This document shows positions 56,924-64,000 of a stretch of 64,000 nucleotides of DNA, piece after piece. A program made the translations under genes and the position numbers. Position 1 is the stretch's first letter, and each line of letters begins with the position of its first letter. The stretch is from Woeseiaceae bacterium. Its GTDB lineage: Bacteria; Pseudomonadota; Gammaproteobacteria; Steroidobacterales; Woeseiaceae. Under the pieces are notes generated by a model that worked only from the letters and a program-made list of their open reading frames with translations, ran no database searches and was not told where the DNA came from. Where the stretch lies: NCBI GenBank assembly GCA_021773115.1, contig JAJFKS010000003.1, positions 186,001 to 250,000 of the forward strand. Direction: 5' to 3'.

Positions 56924-57912
56924 GAGACCTCGGTCAACCAGCCGTGTGTATCTGGCGCCAGTCCATACTGGATGTCCTGTAAAGCTTTTCGGAGCTTCGC
57001 CGTGTTTGGGCCGGCATCGCCGTCGCAAACCTTGATTTCCCGCCCTTGGTAAACGAGTGTACCGACCGACGACAGGCACGCTGCCGTTCCCGATAGTGCG
57101 GCCTCGTGGGTTTTTACGAGTTCCAGCAATTCGTTGACGGTGAAGTTCCTTTCAACAACTTTGTAGCCGTTCTCGGCAGCGAGCTTCAGTATCGAATCGC
57201 GCGTCATGCCATGCAGAAACGTCGAATCCAGTGGCTTCGTGATTATTTCGTCATCACCAATCACCAGGAAATTGGCTGCGCCCGTCTCCTGGACATCGCC
57301 GTTCGGGCAAAACAATACCTGATCGACACCATATTTGGCCTTGGCTTCGAGCGTCGGGCCAAGCGCCGCCGCATAGTTGCCGCCGGTTTTTGTGCTGCCA
57401 AGCTGCTCGGTGGATCGGGCGCGTTCAGTTTCGACCAGCAACTTGAGTGTCGACTTTCCAGCCGCGAAATAGTCGCCAACCGGTGACGCGAGCACAAACA
57501 ATACCGCCTCGCTTGACGGTGACGCCGCAGCACCAATATTTTCCAGCGTACCGATCAGCGTAGGCCGCAAGTACAGGGAACTGGGTGGCGCCGGAATATC
57601 ATCAAGTTGGGCAGCAACCAGATTCGTCACCATTGGAGCCAGCAAGTCGGCGTCCGGGATCGGTAAGCGCAAGGATGCCGCGCTGCGCTGCATGCGGGCG
57701 ATGTGATCAGTGAGGCGAAATATGTGTGCCTTGCCGTCGTCCCACTTGTAGGCTTTGAAGCCTTCGAAGCAGGTACTGGCATAATGAAAGACATGCGCCG
57801 CAGGGTGCATCTCGAGCGGCTTTAACGGCTCGATGCTCGCTTCTGACCATGCATTGTTTTTAAAGCGCGCGATTGCGAAATGATTGCAAAACTCTGTGCC
57901 GAACTGGCCCAT
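56920..57912 (-). CDS. ilvE: Branched-chain amino acid aminotransferase
   Basis: A 330-residue fold-type IV PLP enzyme of the longer BCAT type. The start FEGFKAYKWDDGKAHIFR, the cofactor lysine in LGSTKTGGNYAAA and the PNGDVQETGAANF segment are present. It transaminates the last step of valine, leucine and isoleucine synthesis, with ilvB/ilvN elsewhere in the window. Confidence 0.94.
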   Translation of the reverse strand: MGQFGTEFCNHFAIARFKNNAWSEASIEPLKPLEMHPAAHVFHYASTCFEGFKAYKWDDGKAHIFRLTDHIARMQRSAASLRLPIPDADLLAPMVTNLVAAQLDDIPAPPSSLYLRPTLIGTLENIGAAASPSSEAVLFVLASPVGDYFAAGKSTLKLLVETERARSTEQLGSTKTGGNYAAALGPTLEAKAKYGVDQVLFCPNGDVQETGAANFLVIGDDEIITKPLDSTFLHGMTRDSILKLAAENGYKVVERNFTVNELLELVKTHEAALSGTAACLSSVGTLVYQGREIKVCDGDAGPNTAKLRKALQDIQYGLAPDTHGWLTEVS

Positions 57913-57997
57913 GGGACGTTAACTCTGCTTGAAATCGGGTGGGGTGCTACTTTGCCATTAATGAGCGGCCCTTGGCCATACCACAAACGCATTAACT

Positions 57998-58546
57998 TCA
58001 GAATGTTGGTGGCGTGCATGCCGATATTAACTCACAGGCAACATTGCCGGGATTGTGAAACTGATGCGGTTGATTGCTCTTGAAGTAGTAGGCATCGCCG
58101 GCCTTCAATATCGCCGATTGTTCGCCGACGGTGACCTCGAGTCGACCATTGATGATGATTCCGCACTCCTCGCCTTCATGGGTCATCGCATGCTTGCCGG
58201 TACCCGAGCCCGGCTGGTAGCGCTCAAGAATTAACTGAATCGAACGGCTGGCCAGGTTCGCGCCGACCTGACGGTAGGAAACTCCGCCGTCGGCGATTTC
58301 TGTCAGTTCCTCTGCACGAAAAAATACCCGGTCGCGTACTTCGAACTCATCGCCGAAAAAATCACCGAGGCTGACCGGAATGCCGTCCAGCACCCTTTTC
58401 AGCATGCCAACGGTCGGATTCAGTTTGCCGGCCTCAATCTGGGAAATCGTCGCATTGGCGACGCCGGATTGCCGCGCCAGCGCCCGCTGCGAAAGCTTCA
58501 GGCCGGTGCGGATGCTCTTGAGTCGCTGCCCTATCTCTGAATCCAT
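57998..58546 (-). CDS. HTH-cupin transcriptional regulator
   Basis: A 182-residue regulator (ATG at 58546 chosen for its GGGA-rich ribosome site). The N-terminal HTH is XRE-type (RLKSIRTGLKLSQRALARQ, ATISQIEAGKLNPTVG). The C-terminal part is a cupin (HEGEECGIIINGRLEVTVGEQS and HQFHNPG) that may sense a small molecule. PuuR-like proteins of this layout control polyamine and amino-acid catabolism. It diverges from the omega-amino acid transaminase gene, so repression of that operon and of itself is likely. Confidence 0.9.
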   Translation of the reverse strand: MDSEIGQRLKSIRTGLKLSQRALARQSGVANATISQIEAGKLNPTVGMLKRVLDGIPVSLGDFFGDEFEVRDRVFFRAEELTEIADGGVSYRQVGANLASRSIQLILERYQPGSGTGKHAMTHEGEECGIIINGRLEVTVGEQSAILKAGDAYYFKSNQPHQFHNPGNVACELISACTPPTF

Positions 58547-58561
58547 CACCTTTCCCATCAC

Positions 58562-58644
58562 AATGTTTAGTTTAGTAAACATTTTCGTCCAATGATTGAA
58601 TAAAATCAAGCAGTTAACAATATTCAGATAACTAATTGTTTAAC
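58562..58644. promoter_or_regulatory. Two dyad sites between the regulator and the transaminase operon
   Basis: A 22-base palindrome AATGTTTA-N6-TAAACATT (58562-58583) lies just before the regulator start. A second imperfect inverted repeat, GTTAACAAT (58613-58621) and ATTGTTTAAC (58635-58644), lies nearer the transaminase. Both share a GTTTA/GTTAA half-site. They are good candidates for the regulator's own operators. A weak promoter for the transaminase could be TTGTTT (58636-58641) with TACACT (58660-58665). Confidence 0.5.
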
Positions 58645-58699
58645 ATCACTTGACGGGCGTACACTTTCTTTCCTGCCCGTTTCAGCCGGAGTTCTGTTC

Positions 58700-60022
58700 A
58701 TGAGCACAGCCGCTAAAGACCTCGACGCCTTTTGGATGCCCTTCACTGCCAATCGCGACTTCAAATCGAAACCCCGTGTTATCAGCGGTGCCTCGGGTCA
58801 TCACTATACGACTGAAGACGGTAGACGCCTGTACGACACATTTTCCGGGCTGTGGACCAGCGGCGTCGGACATTGCCACCCAAAGATCGTCGAAGCGGTG
58901 CAAAAACAAGTCGCCAGCCTCGACTACTGCATGACCTTCCAGGTCACCAACAACAAGGCCATCGAACTGGCCCATCGCGTCACGTCCATGGCGCCAGCGG
59001 GTATCGATCACTGCTTTTTTACGAACTCCGGTTCCGAGTCCGTTGATACCGCACTAAAAATCGCGCTGGGCTACCACCGTGCTCGCGGCGAAGGCAATCG
59101 CACACGCCTGATCGGCCGGGAACGCGGCTACCACGGCGTTAATTTCGGCGGCATGTCCGTCGGCGGCATTCTGCCCAATCGCAAGGCGTTCAGCGCCAAC
59201 CTGATTCCCGGCGTCGACCACATTCGCCATACGCACGACATTGAACGCAATGCCTTCACTCGCGGCTTGCCGAAACATGGCGCCGAACTGGCCGACGACC
59301 TCACTCGACTTTGCGCTCTCCATGATGGCAGCAACATTGCGGCCGTTATTGTGGAACCAATTGCAGGTTCGACTGGCGTCCTGCCGCCGCCCGTCGGCTA
59401 CCTCGAACGCTTGCGCGAAATTTGCGACACGCATGGCATTGTGCTGATCTTTGATGAAGTCATTGCAGCCTTTGGCCGCCTCGGCACAGGATACGGGGCA
59501 CAACGTTTTGGCGTCACACCGGATATCATTACGACCGCGAAGGGGCTCACAAACGGCGTAATTCCAATGGGAGCGGTACTGGTTCGCGATTCAATCTACG
59601 ATGCTTTCATGCAAGGCCCTGAAAATATGATTGAGTTGTTCCACGGTTACACCTACTCTGGCCATCCGGTCGCTGCGGCCGCCGGGCTCGCGACGATGGA
59701 TGTCTACGACGAGGAAGGCATCTTTGAGCAGTCACGGAATCTGGAGCAGCAGTTTGAAGACTTGCTGCATTCGTTTGCCGACCACAAGCACGTCATCGAC
59801 GTCCGCAACTACGGCCTGATGGGTGCGATCGAAATGTCGCCACGCCCCGGTGCCCCGGGTGCGCGCGGTGGTGAGGCGCACAAGAAATGCTTCTGGGACG
59901 AGAATCTGGTCGTCCGCAACGGTATGGACATTCTGCAGTTCTCGCCGTTTCTGAACTCAAACCCGGATGAAATGGAGGCGTCATTCGCCGCCGTTCGCCG
60001 CGTACTCGACTCGATCGAGTAA
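58700..60022 (+). CDS. Omega-amino acid-pyruvate aminotransferase (class III)
   Basis: A 440-residue PLP enzyme. Class III features are TNSGSESVDTALK, the cofactor aspartate in LIFDEVIAAFGR and the lysine in TTAKGLTNG, then HGYTYSGHP. It resembles beta-alanine-pyruvate transaminase (BauA), which turns beta-alanine into malonate semialdehyde. The next gene is a CoA-acylating semialdehyde dehydrogenase, which completes a route to acetyl-CoA. Regulation by the divergent cupin protein is likely. Confidence 0.93.
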   Translation: MSTAAKDLDAFWMPFTANRDFKSKPRVISGASGHHYTTEDGRRLYDTFSGLWTSGVGHCHPKIVEAVQKQVASLDYCMTFQVTNNKAIELAHRVTSMAPAGIDHCFFTNSGSESVDTALKIALGYHRARGEGNRTRLIGRERGYHGVNFGGMSVGGILPNRKAFSANLIPGVDHIRHTHDIERNAFTRGLPKHGAELADDLTRLCALHDGSNIAAVIVEPIAGSTGVLPPPVGYLERLREICDTHGIVLIFDEVIAAFGRLGTGYGAQRFGVTPDIITTAKGLTNGVIPMGAVLVRDSIYDAFMQGPENMIELFHGYTYSGHPVAAAAGLATMDVYDEEGIFEQSRNLEQQFEDLLHSFADHKHVIDVRNYGLMGAIEMSPRPGAPGARGGEAHKKCFWDENLVVRNGMDILQFSPFLNSNPDEMEASFAAVRRVLDSIE

Positions 60023-60048
60023 GCTGCACGAATTACTGGAGACACACC

Positions 60049-61578
60049 ATGAACGCCACACCCGCCAACAAGCTCGACACAGCTGAAATCGTCGGTCACT
60101 TTATTAACAACGCTGATGTCGCTGACGACAAGCGGACACAGCCTATTACGAACCCGGCGACAGGCCAGGTCACACGACACGTCGCCATGGCGTCGAAAGC
60201 GACGGTGGAGAGTGCCATCGCGGCTGCAGAGGACGCATTCCCGAGCTGGCGCAATACGCCCCCGGCAAAGCGTGCACGCATTATGTTTCGCTTCAAGCAA
60301 TTGCTTGAAGAACATGCTGATGAAGTTGCGGCCGCGATTACTGATGAACACGGCAAGGTACTCGATGATGCGTTGGGCGAATTCGGCCGTGGCGTCGAAG
60401 TCGTTGACTATGCCTGTGGCATTCCCGAAATGTTGAAGGGCGAATTTTCTCGCAACGTCGGACCTGGCATCGACACCTGGTCAGACTTTCAGCCCCTGGG
60501 CGTCGTCGCGGGTATTACGCCATTTAATTTTCCGGCGATGGTACCCATGTGGATGTACCCGATGGCCATCGCCTGTGGCAACACTTTTGTCTTGAAGCCC
60601 TCTGAAAAAGATCCGAGTGCGCCCATGCTCGCGGCACGTCTATTGAAAGAAGCAGGGCTGCCGGATGGCGTGTTCAATATCGTCAACGGCGACAAGGAAG
60701 CGGTCGATACCTTACTGACCGACAAGCGTGTGCAGGCAGTTAGCTTCGTCGGCTCGACCGCAGTTGCCGAGTACATCTACAATACCGCGACCAGCAACGG
60801 CAAGCGTGTGCAGGCATTGGGTGGCGCCAAAAACCACGCGATCGTCATGCCCGACGCCGACATTGAGAATGCGGTTAGTGCACTGATGGGAGCTGCATTT
60901 GGCTCATGTGGCGAACGTTGTATGGCGATTTCAGTCGCTGTCTGTGTCGGTGACGAAGTCGCTGATTCCGTCGTTAGCAAGCTGCAGCTGCAAATTGCCG
61001 ATCTGAAGGTTGGCGCGGGTACTGATACGTCGAATCACATGGGGCCATTGATCACCAAAGTGCATCACGACAAAGTTCGCGGCTATGTGGACCTCGGTAT
61101 CGAAGAAGGCGCGACGCTCGCCGCCGACGGTCGCGGCCTGGTGGTCGACGGCCATGAAGACGGCTACTTTCTCGGGCCTTGCCTGTTTGACCACGTTACC
61201 GGGGACATGCGCATCTACCAGGAAGAGATATTCGGTCCGGTACTTTGCATCGTGCGCGCAGAATCCGAAGAACAGGCCATGCAGCTCATCAACGATCATG
61301 AATACGGCAATGGCACCTGCATCTTTACCCGCGACGGCGAGGCAGCTCGCTATTTTGCGGACAACGTCCAGGTCGGCATGGTCGGCATCAACGTGCCACT
61401 GCCGGTTCCGGTGGCTTACCACAGCTTTGGCGGCTGGAAACGATCGCTGTTCGGCGACCTGTTCGCCTATGGACCCGATAGTGTGCGCTTTTATACGCGC
61501 CGCAAGACCATCACGCAGCGCTGGCCGTCCGGCGGCGTTCGCGAGAAAGCACAATTTTCCTTTCCGGGCCGCCAATAG
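60049..61578 (+). CDS. mmsA: CoA-acylating (methyl)malonate-semialdehyde dehydrogenase
   Basis: A 509-residue aldehyde dehydrogenase of the MmsA branch. The catalytic cysteine is in FGSCGERCMAIS and the nucleotide loop FVGSTAVAEYI is clear. It converts malonate or methylmalonate semialdehyde plus CoA to acetyl- or propionyl-CoA with loss of CO2. A GGAG SD precedes the ATG, 26 bases after the transaminase stop, so they form an operon. Confidence 0.93.
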   Translation: MNATPANKLDTAEIVGHFINNADVADDKRTQPITNPATGQVTRHVAMASKATVESAIAAAEDAFPSWRNTPPAKRARIMFRFKQLLEEHADEVAAAITDEHGKVLDDALGEFGRGVEVVDYACGIPEMLKGEFSRNVGPGIDTWSDFQPLGVVAGITPFNFPAMVPMWMYPMAIACGNTFVLKPSEKDPSAPMLAARLLKEAGLPDGVFNIVNGDKEAVDTLLTDKRVQAVSFVGSTAVAEYIYNTATSNGKRVQALGGAKNHAIVMPDADIENAVSALMGAAFGSCGERCMAISVAVCVGDEVADSVVSKLQLQIADLKVGAGTDTSNHMGPLITKVHHDKVRGYVDLGIEEGATLAADGRGLVVDGHEDGYFLGPCLFDHVTGDMRIYQEEIFGPVLCIVRAESEEQAMQLINDHEYGNGTCIFTRDGEAARYFADNVQVGMVGINVPLPVPVAYHSFGGWKRSLFGDLFAYGPDSVRFYTRRKTITQRWPSGGVREKAQFSFPGRQ

Positions 61579-61599
61579 ACGTCGAGCCTGTGTCCTGCT

Positions 61600-61608
61600 T
61601 GATACAAT
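61600..61608 (+). promoter_or_regulatory. Extended -10 promoter candidate for the MBL-fold gene
   Basis: TGATACAAT at 61600-61608 matches the extended -10 form TGn-TATAAT in eight of nine places. It lies 28 bases before the ATG at 61636, in the gap after mmsA. No clear -35 is needed for such promoters. Confidence 0.45.
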
Positions 61609-61635
61609 CACCGCCCGCCTTTTTCGGAGATAGTG

Positions 61636-62508
61636 ATGAAAAAACTACTGGCCGTGCTGCTGCTAGCAGCATCATTCGCACAGGCTCAGGATTCTGCGAT
61701 CACCTACGACCACGAAGTCGTCGCCCCTGGTATCTACAGATTGACAGGCGCTGACGGACAATTTGCCGGCGGCGGCGTCGGCTTGCTGACCGGAGAGGAG
61801 TACGTCGTACTGATTGATGATGGCTTGTTTCCGACGGGTGAAGCCCTGCTCGCCAAGGTTCTGGAACTCGCCGGCCGGCCGGCGGACTTTATTATCAACA
61901 CCCATGTTCATGGCGACCACACGGGCGCGAATCAGTTGTTCGCAAGCAACGGCGCAATTATCGTCGCGCACGACAATCTGCGTAAACGTATGCAGGCAGA
62001 TGCCGAACAGAATGCCGGTCCGGGCGCCCTGCCTATCATTACGTTTTCGGATGAAGTGACCTTTCACATCAATAGCCAGGAAGCCTTCGTCTTCCACATC
62101 GATGACGCACACACAGACGGTGATGCCGCGATATTGTTCCGTGAAGCCAATGTTATTGCGTCGGGCGACATCGTTTTCCGCGGCCTGTTTCCCTTTATCG
62201 ACCTCGACAGCGGCGGTAGCGTAGCGGGATTCAAGAATGCACTGCGCAAGCTGATCAGTATGGCCGACGATAAGACGCGCTTCATTTCCGGCCACGGGCC
62301 GATTGCGACTCGTGCGGGCCTTGAGGCTGATCTTGCGATGTTGATTGACGCCGAAGCACGGGTAAAAGCGCTGCTGGACAAGAGCATGAGTGCCGACGAC
62401 ATTGTCGCCGCCAACCCCCTCGCCTCGTATCACGATCAATACAGCTGGGGCTTTATCACGACGGAAATAATGACCCGAACGCTGATTCGCTCTCTAACAA
62501 CGGACTGA
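61636..62508 (+). CDS. Exported metallo-beta-lactamase-fold hydrolase
   Basis: A 290-residue protein with a signal peptide (to about AQA) and an MBL fold. The zinc motif HVHGDHTGANQ, a later DDAHTDGDA and SGHGPIAT supply the metal ligands. GGAG lies six bases before the ATG at 61636. Many such exported proteins are quinoprotein-linked hydrolases, lactonases or glyoxalase-like enzymes; a beta-lactamase role is not implied. Confidence 0.92.
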   Translation: MKKLLAVLLLAASFAQAQDSAITYDHEVVAPGIYRLTGADGQFAGGGVGLLTGEEYVVLIDDGLFPTGEALLAKVLELAGRPADFIINTHVHGDHTGANQLFASNGAIIVAHDNLRKRMQADAEQNAGPGALPIITFSDEVTFHINSQEAFVFHIDDAHTDGDAAILFREANVIASGDIVFRGLFPFIDLDSGGSVAGFKNALRKLISMADDKTRFISGHGPIATRAGLEADLAMLIDAEARVKALLDKSMSADDIVAANPLASYHDQYSWGFITTEIMTRTLIRSLTTD

Positions 62509-62515
62509 CAGCACA

Positions 62516-63934
62516 ATGGATAACAGGAAAACCGCGGCATTCGTTAACAACATCTGGGATGCGGAAATCATTCCGCAGATTTCCGAGTACATCAAGATTC
62601 CGAACAAGTCGCCACATTTCGATCCGGACTGGGAACAGCACGGCCATATGGATCGTGCCGTCGCGATGCTCGAGGCCTGGTGTAAAACGCAGCCGTTGAA
62701 GGGTATGACGGTCGAGATCATCAGGCTCGAAGGACGAACGCCCATTCTTTTCATGGATATCCCGGGCGATTCCGACGATGTGGTATTGCTCTACGGCCAC
62801 TACGACAAGCAGCCGGAATTCAGCGGCTGGGACGACGATCTCGATCCGTGGACGCCGGTGATCAAGGACGGCAAGTTATACGGCCGCGGCGGCGCAGATG
62901 ACGGTTACTCAACCTTTGGCTCATTGACGGCGATCCGCGCGTTGCAGGAACAAGGCATTCCGCACGCACACTGTATCGTTCTCATTGAAGGTTGCGAGGA
63001 AAGCGGCAGTTTTGACCTGCCGCATTACATTGATTTGCTGCAAGACCGTATCGGCTCGCCGGACCTCGTTGTCTGCCTTGATGCCGAGTGCGGCAACTAC
63101 GATCAGCTTTGGTGCACCACATCGTTGCGCGGCAACCTGACCGGCACATTGCGTGTCGACGTGCTGACTGAGGGCGTGCATTCGGGCACAGCCAGCGGTG
63201 TCGTTCCTTCGAGTTTCCGAACAACACGCCAGCTCATCAGCCGCATTGAAGACGAATCGAACGGTCAGATTCTTCTGGACGACCTGCACGTTGAGATTCC
63301 GCCGCAACGGCTTGAACAGGCCGAACTGGCAGCAGCAACGCTCAAGGACCTGGTGTACAAGAAATTCCCATGGGCTGTCGAAAATCCCGCACCCACGGAG
63401 TCGCATACCGAGTTATTGCTGAACAACACCTGGCGGCCCATGCTCGCCGTTACCGGCGCCGAAGGTATGCCAGCGATGATCGATGCGGGCAATGTGCAAT
63501 TGCCGTACACCAAACTGAAGCTGTCCTTTCGCCTGCCACCAACCTGCGATGCTGACGACGCGGCCGATGCCGTAAAGGAAGCGCTGGAGGCAGATAAGCC
63601 ACCGTTGGCCAAGGTGTCGTTTCATGTCGAATCAACCATGGCGGGCTGGAATGCGCCGGCCGTTGCTGACTGGCTTGAAGCATCGATGCACACGGCGTCT
63701 GAGGCGTTTTTCGGCAAACCGTCGATGTACATGGGCACCGGCGGAACGATTCCGTTCATGGGGATGCTCGGTGAGCGGTTTCCGGAGGCTCAGTTTCTGA
63801 TTACCGGACTGCTGGGCCCGAAGTCCAATGCACACGGACCGAATGAATTCCTGCACATCGAGACCGGCAAACGTCTTACAAGCTGCGTTGCACAGGTCCT
63901 TGAGGACCACTTCTCACGAGCGGCTGTAAGTTAG
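62516..63934 (+). CDS. M20-family metallopeptidase
   Basis: A 472-residue dipeptidase or carboxypeptidase of the ArgE/DapE/M20 family. Metal-binding motifs are YGHYDKQPE, GRGGADDGYST and EGCEESGSF, with a second-shell DAECGNYDQLW. There is no signal peptide, so it works in the cytoplasm on small peptides. Starts eight bases after the MBL gene, probably the same transcript. The tail overlaps a convergent gene. Confidence 0.93.
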   Translation: MDNRKTAAFVNNIWDAEIIPQISEYIKIPNKSPHFDPDWEQHGHMDRAVAMLEAWCKTQPLKGMTVEIIRLEGRTPILFMDIPGDSDDVVLLYGHYDKQPEFSGWDDDLDPWTPVIKDGKLYGRGGADDGYSTFGSLTAIRALQEQGIPHAHCIVLIEGCEESGSFDLPHYIDLLQDRIGSPDLVVCLDAECGNYDQLWCTTSLRGNLTGTLRVDVLTEGVHSGTASGVVPSSFRTTRQLISRIEDESNGQILLDDLHVEIPPQRLEQAELAAATLKDLVYKKFPWAVENPAPTESHTELLLNNTWRPMLAVTGAEGMPAMIDAGNVQLPYTKLKLSFRLPPTCDADDAADAVKEALEADKPPLAKVSFHVESTMAGWNAPAVADWLEASMHTASEAFFGKPSMYMGTGGTIPFMGMLGERFPEAQFLITGLLGPKSNAHGPNEFLHIETGKRLTSCVAQVLEDHFSRAAVS

Positions 63935-64000
63935 CGAGGTTATCTGCTCGGAGATCAACCCTATCAGGAAAACAATAACGGCGGCACTGAATAGCAACAT
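63914..64000 (-). CDS. 3' end of a membrane protein gene, possibly a glycosyltransferase
   Basis: Reading the minus strand from the right edge, an open frame of 28 codons ends at TGA (63916-63914) within the M20 gene's last codons. The peptide is strongly hydrophobic at first (LLFSAAVIVFLIGLISEQI) and ends TSLTYSRS. Ends of this kind are common in family 2 glycosyltransferases with C-terminal helices, but only a fragment is seen, so this is a guess. Confidence 0.4.
   Translation of the reverse strand: MLLFSAAVIVFLIGLISEQITSLTYSRS

Overview
The window reads as a chromosomal segment of a free-living, respiring gammaproteobacterium. Evidence: densely packed genes with many 1 to 20 base overlaps, GTG and TTG starts, SD-led starts, a TonB receptor, CuA/heme-copper oxidases, heme A synthases, and amino-acid and glycerol metabolism. 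The gene mix suggests a marine Chromatiales or Woeseia-like lineage, but this is inference. I saw no tRNA, rRNA, insertion sequence, CRISPR array or prophage, so it looks like core or long-resident chromosome rather than a recent island.

Layout. 1-8.2 kb: end of an MFS-acyltransferase fusion, a large membrane AAA/P-domain/WD40 protein divergent from a small kinase, and a patatin outer-membrane protein. 8.3-14.8 kb: a coupled ilvN-proB-proA-glpD operon divergent from ilvB, with a possible leader peptide between them. 14.8-20.1 kb: an S9 peptidase and a TonB-dependent receptor. 20.4-23.4 kb: an orphan ParA, a threonine dehydratase-like enzyme, a pterin dehydratase and an OmpA-like protein. 23.5-37.5 kb: a long minus-strand signalling and motor locus (below). 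37.5-41.5 kb: glpK, a thioesterase and acetoacetyl-CoA synthetase, all upstream of the kinase/phosphatase pair on the same strand. 41.5-45.5 kb: housekeeping genes. 45.5-56.9 kb: two divergent heme-copper oxidase-like systems, a hemerythrin, a cytochrome b/iron-sulfur fusion, SCO, two heme A synthase homologues and hemN. 56.9-64 kb: ilvE, a cupin regulator with an omega-amino-acid degradation pair, a metallo-beta-lactamase-fold enzyme and an M20 peptidase.

The most notable region is 23.5-37.5 kb. It encodes a TolQ/MotA-like proton channel and two paralogous proteins that join a MotB/ExbD-like N-terminal helix (Asp17 in both) to a coiled coil and a periplasmic von Willebrand A domain. Alongside are an actin-like/FHA protein, an FHA-like/PEGA/SUMF1 protein, a Ser/Thr kinase with TM and TPRs, two lipoproteins (one a glycine-rich low-complexity protein), a small acidic secreted protein, a PP2C phosphatase and a second kinase carrying four zinc ribbons. 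I read this as a proton-motive-force-driven envelope machine under phospho-control, not matching Tol-Pal, Mot, Zorya or type VI secretion. The second notable region is the respiratory block: both catalytic subunits keep the expected histidines but lack the active-site tyrosine of oxygen reductases, so at least one may reduce nitric oxide. The nearby hemerythrin and oxygen-independent HemN fit a microoxic setting.
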